In this document: positions 40,202 to 47,906 of the stretch, piece by piece
Position numbering within the stretch: position 1 is the stretch's first letter
Layout of the letters: each line of letters begins with the position of its first letter
Assembly: GCF_000511355.1 (NCBI RefSeq)
Contig: NC_023135.1
Span: 3,648,838-3,712,837, forward strand
Direction: 5' to 3'
Length of the DNA: 64,000 nucleotides
Source of the DNA: Leisingera methylohalidivorans DSM 14336
GTDB taxonomy: Bacteria; Pseudomonadota; Alphaproteobacteria; Rhodobacterales; Rhodobacteraceae
Notes under the pieces: model-generated
Told to the model about the DNA's origin: nothing
Databases searched by the model: none
What the model saw: the letters and a program-made list of their open reading frames with translations, nothing else
Position numbers and translations under genes: made by a program

Positions 40202-42610
40202 TCATGCCTTCTGGCGTTCGTTGGTCGGGTCCCAAACCGGGGCGTCAAGCAGGGTAAAGGCCTTGCGCTCGCCCAGGATAACCACCTCCAGCCCGCCGGC
40301 AGCCTCCGGATCGACATAGGCAAAGCCGAGACTCTTGCCGGTGGCATGGCCGAAACCGCCCGAGGTGCAGACGCCCACCACCTTGTCCCCTTGCATCACC
40401 GGCTCGCCGCCGTAGATGTCGCAATTGTCCGCATCGACTTCTCCATAAACCAGTTTGGTGGCGATCCCCTGCTGGCGGACAAGTTCGGTTGCTGCACGCC
40501 CCTGAAACGCGCCTTTGTCCGGGGCATAGAAGCGGGAGCTGCCGGCCTCGATCAGGGTGATTTCGCTGGTCAGTTCCGTGTTCATGCCGTGATAGGCTTT
40601 CTCCATCCGCAGGCTGTTCACCGCATGGAGGCCGAAATCGGAAATGCCGTGGGGTTCGCCGGCCTGCCAGATGGCAGAGTAGAGTTCCGCCAGCTGGGTC
40701 ATCGGCGCGTGCAACTCCCAGCCCAGCTCGCCCACATAGTTCACGCGCAGGGCGCGCAGGGCGACGCCCGCGATGGTAATCTCCTGCCCCGACAGCCAAC
40801 GGAAGGAGGGCGTAGAAAGGTCCGCCTCGGTCAGGGGCTGCAACACGTCGCGAGCCTTGGGGCCGGCCACAACCAGCATGCCGAAATCATCGGTCACATT
40901 GGTCACCGCCACATCTTCCCCGGCGGCGCTGAGCTGGTCCAGCGCCTGCAATTCGGCACCCGCGCCAGTCAGCACGTAGAAGCGGTCGTCGGCCAGACGG
41001 GTAATGGTCCATTCACCGATAATCCGGCCATTGCCGGACAGGACATGGGTCAGGGTGATACCGCCTTGCTTCTTCGGCAGCTTGTTGGCTGTCAGCCTGT
41101 GCAAGAGCGCTTCTGCTCCCGGTCCGGTCACGTCGAATTTGGCAAAGCTGGACAGGTCGCAGATGCCCACGCGCTGCCGCACCGCACGGCATTCCCCGGC
41201 CACGATGCCGAAGGTATTGTTGCGTCGGAATTGCAGGTCTTCGACAAAGCCCTCGGGCGCGAAATACTTTGGACGTTCCCAGCCGAAGACCTGAGAATAG
41301 ACCGCGCCCTTGGCCTTGAGCGGCTCATAGAGCGGTGTCGTGCGCACATCGCGCCCGGCGGCGGCTTCACGCCCCGGCAGGGGGGTCACGAACATCTCGT
41401 GATAGTCCTCAAAACTCTTGGCGCGGGTATAGGCCTGATCGGCGAAGCCGCCGAAGCGGCGCGGATCGACGCAGGCCATGTTGATCTCGCTGTCGCCATG
41501 CACCATCCATTGCGCCAGGTATTTGCCGACGCCCGCGCCCTGGGCGATGCCGATGGACGAGCCGCAGCACTGCCAGAAATTGCGCAGCCCGGGCGCGGGC
41601 CCGGCCAGCGGATTGCCGTCGGGCGTGTGCGGAATTGCGCCGTTGATGATGCGCTTGATCCCGGCCTCGGCAAAGACCGGCATCCGCTCGAAGGCCTGTT
41701 CCAGCCAGGGCGCGATACGGTCGATATCACCTTCGAAAAGCTCGTTCTCGCTGCCCCATTCCGGGAAGCCGCCGCGATGACCCCAGGCCTCCTTGGCCCC
41801 GTAGTGCTCGTAGATGCCGACAAGGCCCGATTTCTGTTCCTGCCGGTAATACCCGGCGGTGGCAGGGTCGCGCATCACCGGCAATTCGCCCTCCCAGGTC
41901 TTGAACGCGTCCAGCGCTTCGGTGACGAGGTAATGGTGCTCCATATTGGTGATCGGCGTATCCAGCCCGACCCACAGCCCGACCTCGCGGGCGTAGCAGC
42001 CCCCGGCATTGACCACATGTTCGCAGGTGATGCTGCCCTGTTCGGTCACCACCTGCCATTCGCCCGAAGGCAGCTGGCGGATGTCCGTCACCCGGTTGCG
42101 CCGGATGATCGCGGCCCCCATCCGGCGCGCCCCGGCAGCCATGGCGTTGCAGGCGCTCGACGGGTCCACATGGCCGTCCATATTGGTCCAGGCACCGGCC
42201 AGAATGCCGTCGGTCTCCAGCCAGGGGTTGAGCTCCTTGATCCGGCTGGGGCCGATGACTTCCATGTGGAAGCCGACATTGGCCGAGAACCCGGCGACAT
42301 AGTTGAACCAATCGACCTCTTCCTGCGTGGTGGCCAGCCGGATGCCGCCGCAGCCATGCCAGCCTGCGGGCTGGCCGGTGATCTCCTCCAGCCGCGGGTA
42401 CAGCGTGTTGGAATAATGGTGGATCTTGGCCATGTTGTAATTGCCGATGAAGCTGGGGCACTGGCCTGCCGCGTGCCAGGTCGAGCCGGAGGTCAGCTCG
42501 CCTTTCTCGATCAGCACCACGTCTTTCCAGCCCTCCTCGGCCAGGTGATAGGCCAGGCCCACCCCCATCATGCCGCCGCCGGCGATCACCACTTTTGCAT
42601 GAGACTGCAT
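40202..42610 (-). CDS. FAD-dependent oxidoreductase with GcvT domain (dimethylglycine/sarcosine dehydrogenase-like)
   Basis: 802-residue flavoprotein. The N-terminal DAO-type domain has the FAD motif VVIAGGGMMGVGLAYHLAE (residues 7-25), and His46 in GSTWHAAG corresponds to the histidine that binds FAD covalently in dimethylglycine oxidase. The C-terminal half (about 430-790) is an aminomethyltransferase (GcvT) domain that passes the methylene carbon to tetrahydrofolate. Such enzymes demethylate dimethylglycine, sarcosine or related N-methyl amines. ATG 42610 marks the start of the FAD motif; the frame is open to 42808. It lies 23 bp after the MttB-like gene and probably forms an operon with it, which suggests successive demethylation steps. 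Confidence 0.88.
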   Translation of the reverse strand: MQSHAKVVIAGGGMMGVGLAYHLAEEGWKDVVLIEKGELTSGSTWHAAGQCPSFIGNYNMAKIHHYSNTLYPRLEEITGQPAGWHGCGGIRLATTQEEVDWFNYVAGFSANVGFHMEVIGPSRIKELNPWLETDGILAGAWTNMDGHVDPSSACNAMAAGARRMGAAIIRRNRVTDIRQLPSGEWQVVTEQGSITCEHVVNAGGCYAREVGLWVGLDTPITNMEHHYLVTEALDAFKTWEGELPVMRDPATAGYYRQEQKSGLVGIYEHYGAKEAWGHRGGFPEWGSENELFEGDIDRIAPWLEQAFERMPVFAEAGIKRIINGAIPHTPDGNPLAGPAPGLRNFWQCCGSSIGIAQGAGVGKYLAQWMVHGDSEINMACVDPRRFGGFADQAYTRAKSFEDYHEMFVTPLPGREAAAGRDVRTTPLYEPLKAKGAVYSQVFGWERPKYFAPEGFVEDLQFRRNNTFGIVAGECRAVRQRVGICDLSSFAKFDVTGPGAEALLHRLTANKLPKKQGGITLTHVLSGNGRIIGEWTITRLADDRFYVLTGAGAELQALDQLSAAGEDVAVTNVTDDFGMLVVAGPKARDVLQPLTEADLSTPSFRWLSGQEITIAGVALRALRVNYVGELGWELHAPMTQLAELYSAIWQAGEPHGISDFGLHAVNSLRMEKAYHGMNTELTSEITLIEAGSSRFYAPDKGAFQGRAATELVRQQGIATKLVYGEVDADNCDIYGGEPVMQGDKVVGVCTSGGFGHATGKSLGFAYVDPEAAGGLEVVILGERKAFTLLDAPVWDPTNERQKA

Positions 42611-42633
42611 GACGAAATCCTTTCCTGTTGGGG

Positions 42634-44187
42634 TCACCAGACGCCGTTGCCGCCGAACATCCGGGCGCGGGGCAGAATGATGTTGAAGTTGTCGCGCAGC
42701 TGTTGGTCCAAGGCTTCGGGGATGTGACGGGGATAGTGGTCCGCCAGAATCGTTTGCACCTTGTCCCGCGCCACCTCGCGGGCGTCGCGGGCGCCGGCAT
42801 CCTCCCACTCGCTGATGCTGCGCCGGTCCGCGATCGCGGGGTACAGATAGTCCGTCTTCATCCGGGCAAAGGTCTGGGGGTGGCCGAGATAGTGGCCTTC
42901 GCCCAGTACAACGCCGCGGATGACGTCGAAACTGAGCGTGTCCGCGCTGACTTCGATCCCCCTGACCGTGCGCAGGATGGCGCCGATCAGGTCGTTGTCC
43001 AGCACGTAGCTCTCAAAGCTGGTGCCCATCAGGCTGCCATGCATACCCGCGCATTCGTGAATCATCGAGGCCCCGGCATGGGCGGCTAGCGAAATGGTGT
43101 AACCCTTCTCTCCGCCCGCCTGGATGTCCGGCAGTTTGCTGTCGGTCATCCCCGCAGGGACCGAATTCGGCAGGTCGTAGAAACCGGCCATCTGCGCGCA
43201 GGCGGCAGACAGCAGCGCCTGCTCGCCCGACCCGCCCGACATCGCACCGGTGCGCAGGTCACTGACGAAGGGCCAGGTGGCAAAGATGCCGCGGCAGTTC
43301 GGGTCGATGATGTTGCACAGAACCAGACCGGCCAGAACTTCGGCGCAGGCCTGCGCCACGGCCCCGGCCAAGGCGGCAGGTGCAGTCGCCCCGGCCTGGC
43401 CTGCAGCCACAAGCAGGATCGGCATGCCCGCCTCCACCGCCGCCTCCAGCGCGTCGCAGCTTTCGGTGGCAAAGCGCATCGGCGGCACCACGTGGCAGCA
43501 GACAGCGGTGCAGAAGGGGCGCTCGCGGAACTTGCCCTCGCCGCCCGCCACCGCGTCCAGCATCGGCATCACGGCGCGGACACTGGCGCTGTCGGTGTAG
43601 CTGACGGCGATGGATTTCGCGGTGCCCGACAGGCAGGCGTAGGTGGTGTTGATATCCAGATCGAGGATCGTATGCGTGTCCCGGGCCACGACCGAACGGT
43701 GATACCAGTGGATATTGTCCATCCGGTCCACCAGCCGCGCAACATCATAGAGGTCGGAGACGGTGCTTTCGCGGTACTTGCCGCTGTGGAAATCCATAAT
43801 CGTTGGCGCCGCGCCACCCGTGCCCGCATGCACCCGGCGGCCGCCGATTTCAATGTCATGCGCCGGGTCGATGCCGTGCAGGGTGAACTTGCGCCGGGTA
43901 CGGGCGATCACATCTTCGACCAGCGCCCGGGGAAAGCGCAGGCGGCCGGTCTCATCCACCTGGCAGCCTGCCGCAACGGCCCGGGCTTCCAGGCTGGGGG
44001 TGAGCTGCGACAATCCGAGGTCGGCCAGCAGCTGCAGCACCAGCGCATGGATGCGCTCCATTTCCGCCAGGCTCAACGGGCGGTAGCGGCCGCCGGTCAT
44101 CCCGGGGCTGACAGGCGGGGCGGCAGGGGCGGCCTCGGATTTGTTGCGGCCCCGGCGGTTCGGTTTTCGGGTGGCGGTAGCTGGCAT
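42634..44187 (-). CDS. MttB-like trimethylamine methyltransferase family protein (no pyrrolysine)
   Basis: 517-residue member of the MttB superfamily, corrinoid-dependent methyltransferases acting on quaternary or tertiary amines. The TIM-barrel core is recognisable by the segments GGAAPTIMDFHSGKYRESTV and IIDPNCRGIFATWPF. The frame has no in-frame amber codon, so this is a non-pyrrolysine homolog; known members of that type demethylate glycine betaine, carnitine or proline betaine. A Lys/Arg-rich 25-residue leader precedes the fold. No corrinoid protein or methylcorrinoid:THF transferase is in the window. The next gene encodes a dimethylglycine-dehydrogenase-like enzyme, and a LysR regulator gene lies 91 bp upstream. 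Confidence 0.85.
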   Translation of the reverse strand: MPATATRKPNRRGRNKSEAAPAAPPVSPGMTGGRYRPLSLAEMERIHALVLQLLADLGLSQLTPSLEARAVAAGCQVDETGRLRFPRALVEDVIARTRRKFTLHGIDPAHDIEIGGRRVHAGTGGAAPTIMDFHSGKYRESTVSDLYDVARLVDRMDNIHWYHRSVVARDTHTILDLDINTTYACLSGTAKSIAVSYTDSASVRAVMPMLDAVAGGEGKFRERPFCTAVCCHVVPPMRFATESCDALEAAVEAGMPILLVAAGQAGATAPAALAGAVAQACAEVLAGLVLCNIIDPNCRGIFATWPFVSDLRTGAMSGGSGEQALLSAACAQMAGFYDLPNSVPAGMTDSKLPDIQAGGEKGYTISLAAHAGASMIHECAGMHGSLMGTSFESYVLDNDLIGAILRTVRGIEVSADTLSFDVIRGVVLGEGHYLGHPQTFARMKTDYLYPAIADRRSISEWEDAGARDAREVARDKVQTILADHYPRHIPEALDQQLRDNFNIILPRARMFGGNGVW

Positions 44188-44278
44188 GAGAGACCTCGCG
44201 GCGTTTCCTGGGAGCCAGTAGCCCCGGAACCGCCCTTTGTCTCAAACGATCATTTCGAATGCATGGCATTCGCTGGGA

Positions 44279-45202
44279 TCATGCGAAAGTCTCGGGGTCA
44301 GCCGCGCATTCCTCAAGCATCCATTGCAGGAACTCTGTAACCGCCGGATTCGAGGCTGTGTCGGAGGATGCGCCAATGTAATAGCTGAAACGCGTTTCAA
44401 GCGGGCTTTCAAACGGGCAGACCAGCTGCCCGCCCGCCAGCATTGCCTCGGTGATGTAGCTCCACCCCAGGGCAACACCCCGCCCGGCCTCCGCCCCTTG
44501 CAGAACCATCGGATAACTGTTCAGGCGGATGCCCCGCCGCACCGGTTGCCCGGTGACGCCTTGCTGCGCCAGCCATACCTTCCAGTCAACCGCGCCCCAG
44601 ATCGTGCCGCCGCCGTCCAGATGCAAAAGTGTCTGATCCAGCAGATCGCTGGGGCGGCGCAGCTCCGGATGGCTGTGCAGATAGCCGGGACTGCACACGG
44701 GATAAACGCGCTCGCCGAACAGCCGCCGGAGCTCGACACCCTGCCAGTTTCCATCGCCGTAAAGCACCGCGACATCCGCATCGCCCTTGCTTGGATCCAC
44801 CTTCTGGTCTGTCGCCAGAACCCGCAGGTCCACGTCCGGGCAGCGTTCGGCAAAGCGCTCCAGCCGCGGCATCAGCCAATAGTAAGAGAAGGCCACCGAT
44901 GCTGCGACCGTGATCTGTGGTGCCTCTCCTTCTGTCCGCAGGCGGTTTACACATTGAGCGATCTCATCCAGCCCGCGCGTCACGGCCTCGAACAGCAGCT
45001 GCCCGTCGCGTGTCAACTCAATTGCACGGTGCCGCCGCCGGAACAGCGGGCGGCGCAAATCCTCCTCTAGAGACTTGATCTGGCGGCTCACGGCGCTTTG
45101 CGTCAGGCAGAGCTCGTCAGCGGCGGCAGTGAAACTCATCCGCCGGGAAACAGCTTCAAATGTGTGAAGCTGTGACAGCGCTGGCAGCTGGTATTTCCTC
45201 AA
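44279..45202 (-). CDS. LysR family transcriptional regulator (GcvA-like)
   Basis: 307-residue regulator. The winged helix (residues 7-65) contains SFTAAADELCLTQSAVSRQIKSLE, followed by a substrate-binding domain (about 95-300) of the GcvA-like branch. No ATG lies near the conserved N-terminus. TTG at 45202 gives the typical start (RKYQLPALSQL) and has GAGGA (45211-45215) 8 nt upstream, whereas the only ATG-type start further out (45352) would add 50 residues with no LysR similarity. It lies upstream of the MttB-like gene on the same strand and is the likely regulator of that cluster; the inducer could be a methylated amine. Confidence 0.85.
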   Translation of the reverse strand: MRKYQLPALSQLHTFEAVSRRMSFTAAADELCLTQSAVSRQIKSLEEDLRRPLFRRRHRAIELTRDGQLLFEAVTRGLDEIAQCVNRLRTEGEAPQITVAASVAFSYYWLMPRLERFAERCPDVDLRVLATDQKVDPSKGDADVAVLYGDGNWQGVELRRLFGERVYPVCSPGYLHSHPELRRPSDLLDQTLLHLDGGGTIWGAVDWKVWLAQQGVTGQPVRRGIRLNSYPMVLQGAEAGRGVALGWSYITEAMLAGGQLVCPFESPLETRFSYYIGASSDTASNPAVTEFLQWMLEECAADPETFA

Positions 45203-45559
45203 TTGATGGTTCCTCAATGCCGCAATGCGGTTCCAAACCGGCGATCCGCAATAGTTGCACGAAGTCAGGGGACTGTGTCCATACAGGCGACTGTGTGAAC
45301 CCGGAACTGCTGGAAGCCAGTTTTCCGCCTGCACCTTCGCCTCTTTCCGCACACCCGAAGGACTGCAAACGGGAAGTTCGCCGCGCTGCCGAAACTCCCG
45401 CGCTGCGGGAGCGCAGGGTTTTCTTCGTCAGCAATAGCTGCAAGAGCAAAAGGCGGCTTTGTCCGCACATCCGCCATCCGCATCCGGCCCGGCGCCTGTC
45501 TGCTTTGCGCCCCCTCTGATGCCCGGATGCAGCCTTGAACCGGGGCTGAGGGCAAAGCC
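45203..45559. other. 357-bp gap between LysR and ABC ATPase genes
   Basis: Contains the LysR ribosome site and promoter region. GACTGTGT occurs twice 18 bp apart (45271 and 45289), and a GC hairpin lies near 45402-45416 (CTCCCGCG / CGCGGGAG type). No coding frame is convincing. The rest shows nothing I can name. Confidence 0.45.
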
Positions 45560-46489
45560 TCACGCCGATTTCGTCAGCGACAGGAAAACATCCTCCAGAT
45601 CGGCTTCCTCGGTCTTCACGTCGCGGATGCTGATGCCTGCCGCATGGACCGCGGCCAGAACCTCCTCGGCGCTGGTCGACCGGCTGCGGTAGCGCAGCAC
45701 CACGGCGCCGTCCTCGCGCAGCTCGGCCTCGATGCCTGCGCCCTGCGGCAGCCCGGCCACCGGCGCCGCAGGATGGACCACCATGGCCTTGGCATCCAGC
45801 CGGCCCAGCAGGCTGGCCTTGGAATCCCGCGCTACAACCGCGCCCTGGCTGATGATCGCGATCTCGTCGCACATCTCCTCGGCCTCCTCCAGGTAATGGG
45901 TGGTGAGGATGATGGTCATTCCTTGGGCATTGAGCTTGCGGATGTTTTCCCACAGCATCTGGCGCAGCTCGATATCGACGCCCGCCGTCGGCTCGTCCAG
46001 CACCAGCACCGAGGGGTGGTGCACCAGCGCCTTGCCCAGAAGGAGCCGCCGCCGCATACCGCCCGACAGGGTGCGGGCATAGGCCTCTGCCTTGTCCTCC
46101 AGCCCGATCATCCGCAGGATCTCGTCGCTGTGGCGCTCGGATTTGGGCACGCCGTAGAGGCCCGCCTGCACCTCCAGCGCGCCGCGCGGGGTAAAAAAGG
46201 GATCCAGGTTCAGCTCCTGCGGCATGACGCCGATGGCGGCGCGGCTCTGGCGCGGGTTTGCGTCCTGGTCAAACCCCCAGATCGATACCTTGCCCGACGT
46301 CTTGCGCACCAGGCCTGCCAGAATGTTGATCAGCGTCGACTTGCCGGCACCGTTGGGCCCCAGAAGGCCAAAGACAGACCCGCGCGGCACCGTGAGGTCG
46401 ACATCATTCAGCGCGTGTTTCTCCGGCTGGCCTTTGCGGCCCTTGTAGATTTTGCGCAAAGCCTCAATGCGGATTGCATCGCTTGTCAT
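45560..46489 (-). CDS. ABC transporter ATP-binding protein (ABC-2 type)
   Basis: 309-residue nucleotide-binding subunit. Walker [10 protein letters not shown] is at residues 44-52, the Q-loop at MPQELNL near 97, the signature LSGGM near 145 and Walker [13 protein letters not shown] near 165. A C-terminal extension of about 85 residues (from [15 protein letters not shown]) matches the regulatory tail of DrrA/CcmA-like exporters. The partner permease is not adjacent; the gene stands alone, flanked by the LysR gene and the zinc-finger gene, so it must act with a permease encoded elsewhere. Confidence 0.88.
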   Translation of the reverse strand: MTSDAIRIEALRKIYKGRKGQPEKHALNDVDLTVPRGSVFGLLGPNGAGKSTLINILAGLVRKTSGKVSIWGFDQDANPRQSRAAIGVMPQELNLDPFFTPRGALEVQAGLYGVPKSERHSDEILRMIGLEDKAEAYARTLSGGMRRRLLLGKALVHHPSVLVLDEPTAGVDIELRQMLWENIRKLNAQGMTIILTTHYLEEAEEMCDEIAIISQGAVVARDSKASLLGRLDAKAMVVHPAAPVAGLPQGAGIEAELREDGAVVLRYRSRSTSAEEVLAAVHAAGISIRDVKTEEADLEDVFLSLTKSA

Positions 46490-46560
46490 CGCCGCTCTTG
46501 CCCCCGGTTTTTGCTTGGCTCATAAAAGCGCCTAGCCGAAAAGTGAAAGGACTGCCAGCC

Positions 46561-46743
46561 ATGAGCACCGAAGCGCCGGAAACCAAGACCGTGAACAGCC
46601 GCAAGGTGGCCTGCGACGGCAGCGAGGGCGCGCTGGGGCATCCGCGGGTCTATCTGCATATCCCGGAGGAGCAGGGCTGGGTCGAATGCCCCTATTGCGA
46701 CTGCAAGTTCATCTACGAGGACGCGGCCAAGGCGGCCGAGTGA
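46561..46743 (+). CDS. Zinc-finger (zf-CHCC, NDUFS6-like) protein
   Basis: Very small protein (60 aa) with a single zinc site: Cys18, His27, Cys43 and Cys46 in ACDG...GHPRVYLHI...CPYCDCKF, the zf-CHCC pattern found in the mitochondrial complex I subunit NDUFS6 and its alphaproteobacterial relatives. It may therefore be an accessory or assembly factor of respiratory complex I. The ATG at 46561 leaves the usual short, unstructured N-terminus. The flavodoxin-like gene begins 43 bp downstream on the same strand. Confidence 0.88.
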   Translation: MSTEAPETKTVNSRKVACDGSEGALGHPRVYLHIPEEQGWVECPYCDCKFIYEDAAKAAE

Positions 46744-46786
46744 TCCGGGCTTTCCGCCTGTCTGCTGACGGCGCAGGCGGCCGCTG

Positions 46787-47272
46787 ATGGCAGAGCTGCT
46801 GATCGTCTATCACAGCCGCACCGGCGGCAGCCGCCGGATGGCGGAGGCCGCGGCAGAGTCTGCGCGCGGCGAGATTGCCGCCGTTCTGAAGCGGGCCGAA
46901 GACACCGGGCCGGAGGATCTGCTGGCGGCGGACGGCTATGTCTTCTGCGCGCCGGAAAACCTGGCGGCGCTGTCCGGCCAGATGAAGGAATTTTTCGACC
47001 GCTGCTATTACCCGGTGCTGGGGCGCCTTAACGGCCGGCCTTATGCGCAGATGGTCTGCGCCGGCTCGGACGGCGAGAACGCGGCGCGGCAGTGCGCCCG
47101 GATTGCCACCGGCTGGCGGCTGAAGGCGGTGCAGGAGCCGCTGATCATCTGCACCCATGCGCAGACGCCCGAGGCGATCCTGGCGGAAAAGGCGATCCCG
47201 GAGGACCAGCTGGAGCGCTGCCGCGAGCTGGGGCAAGCCCTGGGCGCCGGGCTGGCGATGGGGGTGTTTTGA
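46787..47272 (+). CDS. Flavodoxin-like NAD(P)H-dependent oxidoreductase
   Basis: 161-residue protein with a flavodoxin-like fold. The FMN phosphate loop YHSRTGGSRRMAEAAAE (residues 7-23) and the later FCAPENLAALSGQMKEFFDRCYY (residues 52-74, the flavin-binding PENxxxLSGxMKxFFDR pattern) are clear. It belongs to the broad flavodoxin/NAD(P)H oxidoreductase family; a role in electron transfer or quinone reduction is possible. It lies 43 bp after the zinc-finger gene and converges with a hypothetical gene. Confidence 0.85.
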   Translation: MAELLIVYHSRTGGSRRMAEAAAESARGEIAAVLKRAEDTGPEDLLAADGYVFCAPENLAALSGQMKEFFDRCYYPVLGRLNGRPYAQMVCAGSDGENAARQCARIATGWRLKAVQEPLIICTHAQTPEAILAEKAIPEDQLERCRELGQALGAGLAMGVF

Positions 47273-47317
47273 ACGGAGCACACTTACCTGTGGCTGTGGC
47301 CGACAGCAAGACCGTGA

Positions 47318-47755
47318 TCAGCCGTAAATCCGGGGATCCTGCAAATAGACCGCATCAAAGATTGCAAATGCGATCGCGGCCATCTCGGTTCCAACCACGT
47401 TTTCACGATCAAGAGCGCTGGCAGCCAATCCACTTTTTGCTGACGGGCGGCTGCCTGCATCGATAACCATAACACCCGGGCCGTCTTCATTCTCAAAATG
47501 CATCAGAGAAACGACAACGCGGTCAGCAGGGGATGCGCCCTCCCCCCAAGGTCCGATGATGAAGTCATAGTTGGCGGGGTGGCTATCAAGCCCGACGCCA
47601 GTCGTCCAATGCACATAATAGCTGGCCACCGTGCCTGCCGGTGCATGAACAAAACCCCAAGCCAAACGGGTTTCCTTGCCGCAACAACTGCAGTCTCCGC
47701 TGCTTTGGTCCAGCGGCTCCACTTCGTATTCAGTTTTCCCAGCGGCGTCCTGCAT
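47318..47755 (-). CDS. Hypothetical protein with CxCC cluster
   Basis: 145-residue soluble protein that I do not recognise. The N-terminal third contains DCSCCGKETRLAWGFVH, a CxCC cluster suited to metal or redox chemistry, followed by strands with YYVHWTTG and IIGPWGEG (residues 46-70) and a C-terminal helical part ALDRENVVGTEMAAIAFAIFD. No signal peptide or membrane segment. It stands alone between a flavodoxin-like gene and polA, convergent with the former and divergent from the latter. Its codon use looks less GC-biased than neighbours, so transfer is possible. Confidence 0.6.
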   Translation of the reverse strand: MQDAAGKTEYEVEPLDQSSGDCSCCGKETRLAWGFVHAPAGTVASYYVHWTTGVGLDSHPANYDFIIGPWGEGASPADRVVVSLMHFENEDGPGVMVIDAGSRPSAKSGLAASALDRENVVGTEMAAIAFAIFDAVYLQDPRIYG

Positions 47756-47906
47756 AAACCTCCTCTACCTGTGGCTGAGCTGCGCGTCCAGTTGCTCTTG
47801 TGCGCACAGCTCCGCCCCCTCCCGAAACTCCAATTGCCCTTCCCTCGCGGATCACCGATAACCGGGAAACAGAACACGAACGGTTTTCCAGGGGAGCGCG
47901 GCGCAT

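Noticed and set aside
42634..44187. Pyrrolysine in the MttB-like protein.
   Set aside because: The frame has no in-frame amber codon and no pyl genes are visible, so it is a non-pyrrolysine homolog.
45203..45352. Extending the LysR protein to the ATG-type start at 45352.
   Set aside because: The extra 50 residues have no LysR similarity, while the TTG at 45202 has a well-placed GAGGA and gives the usual length.
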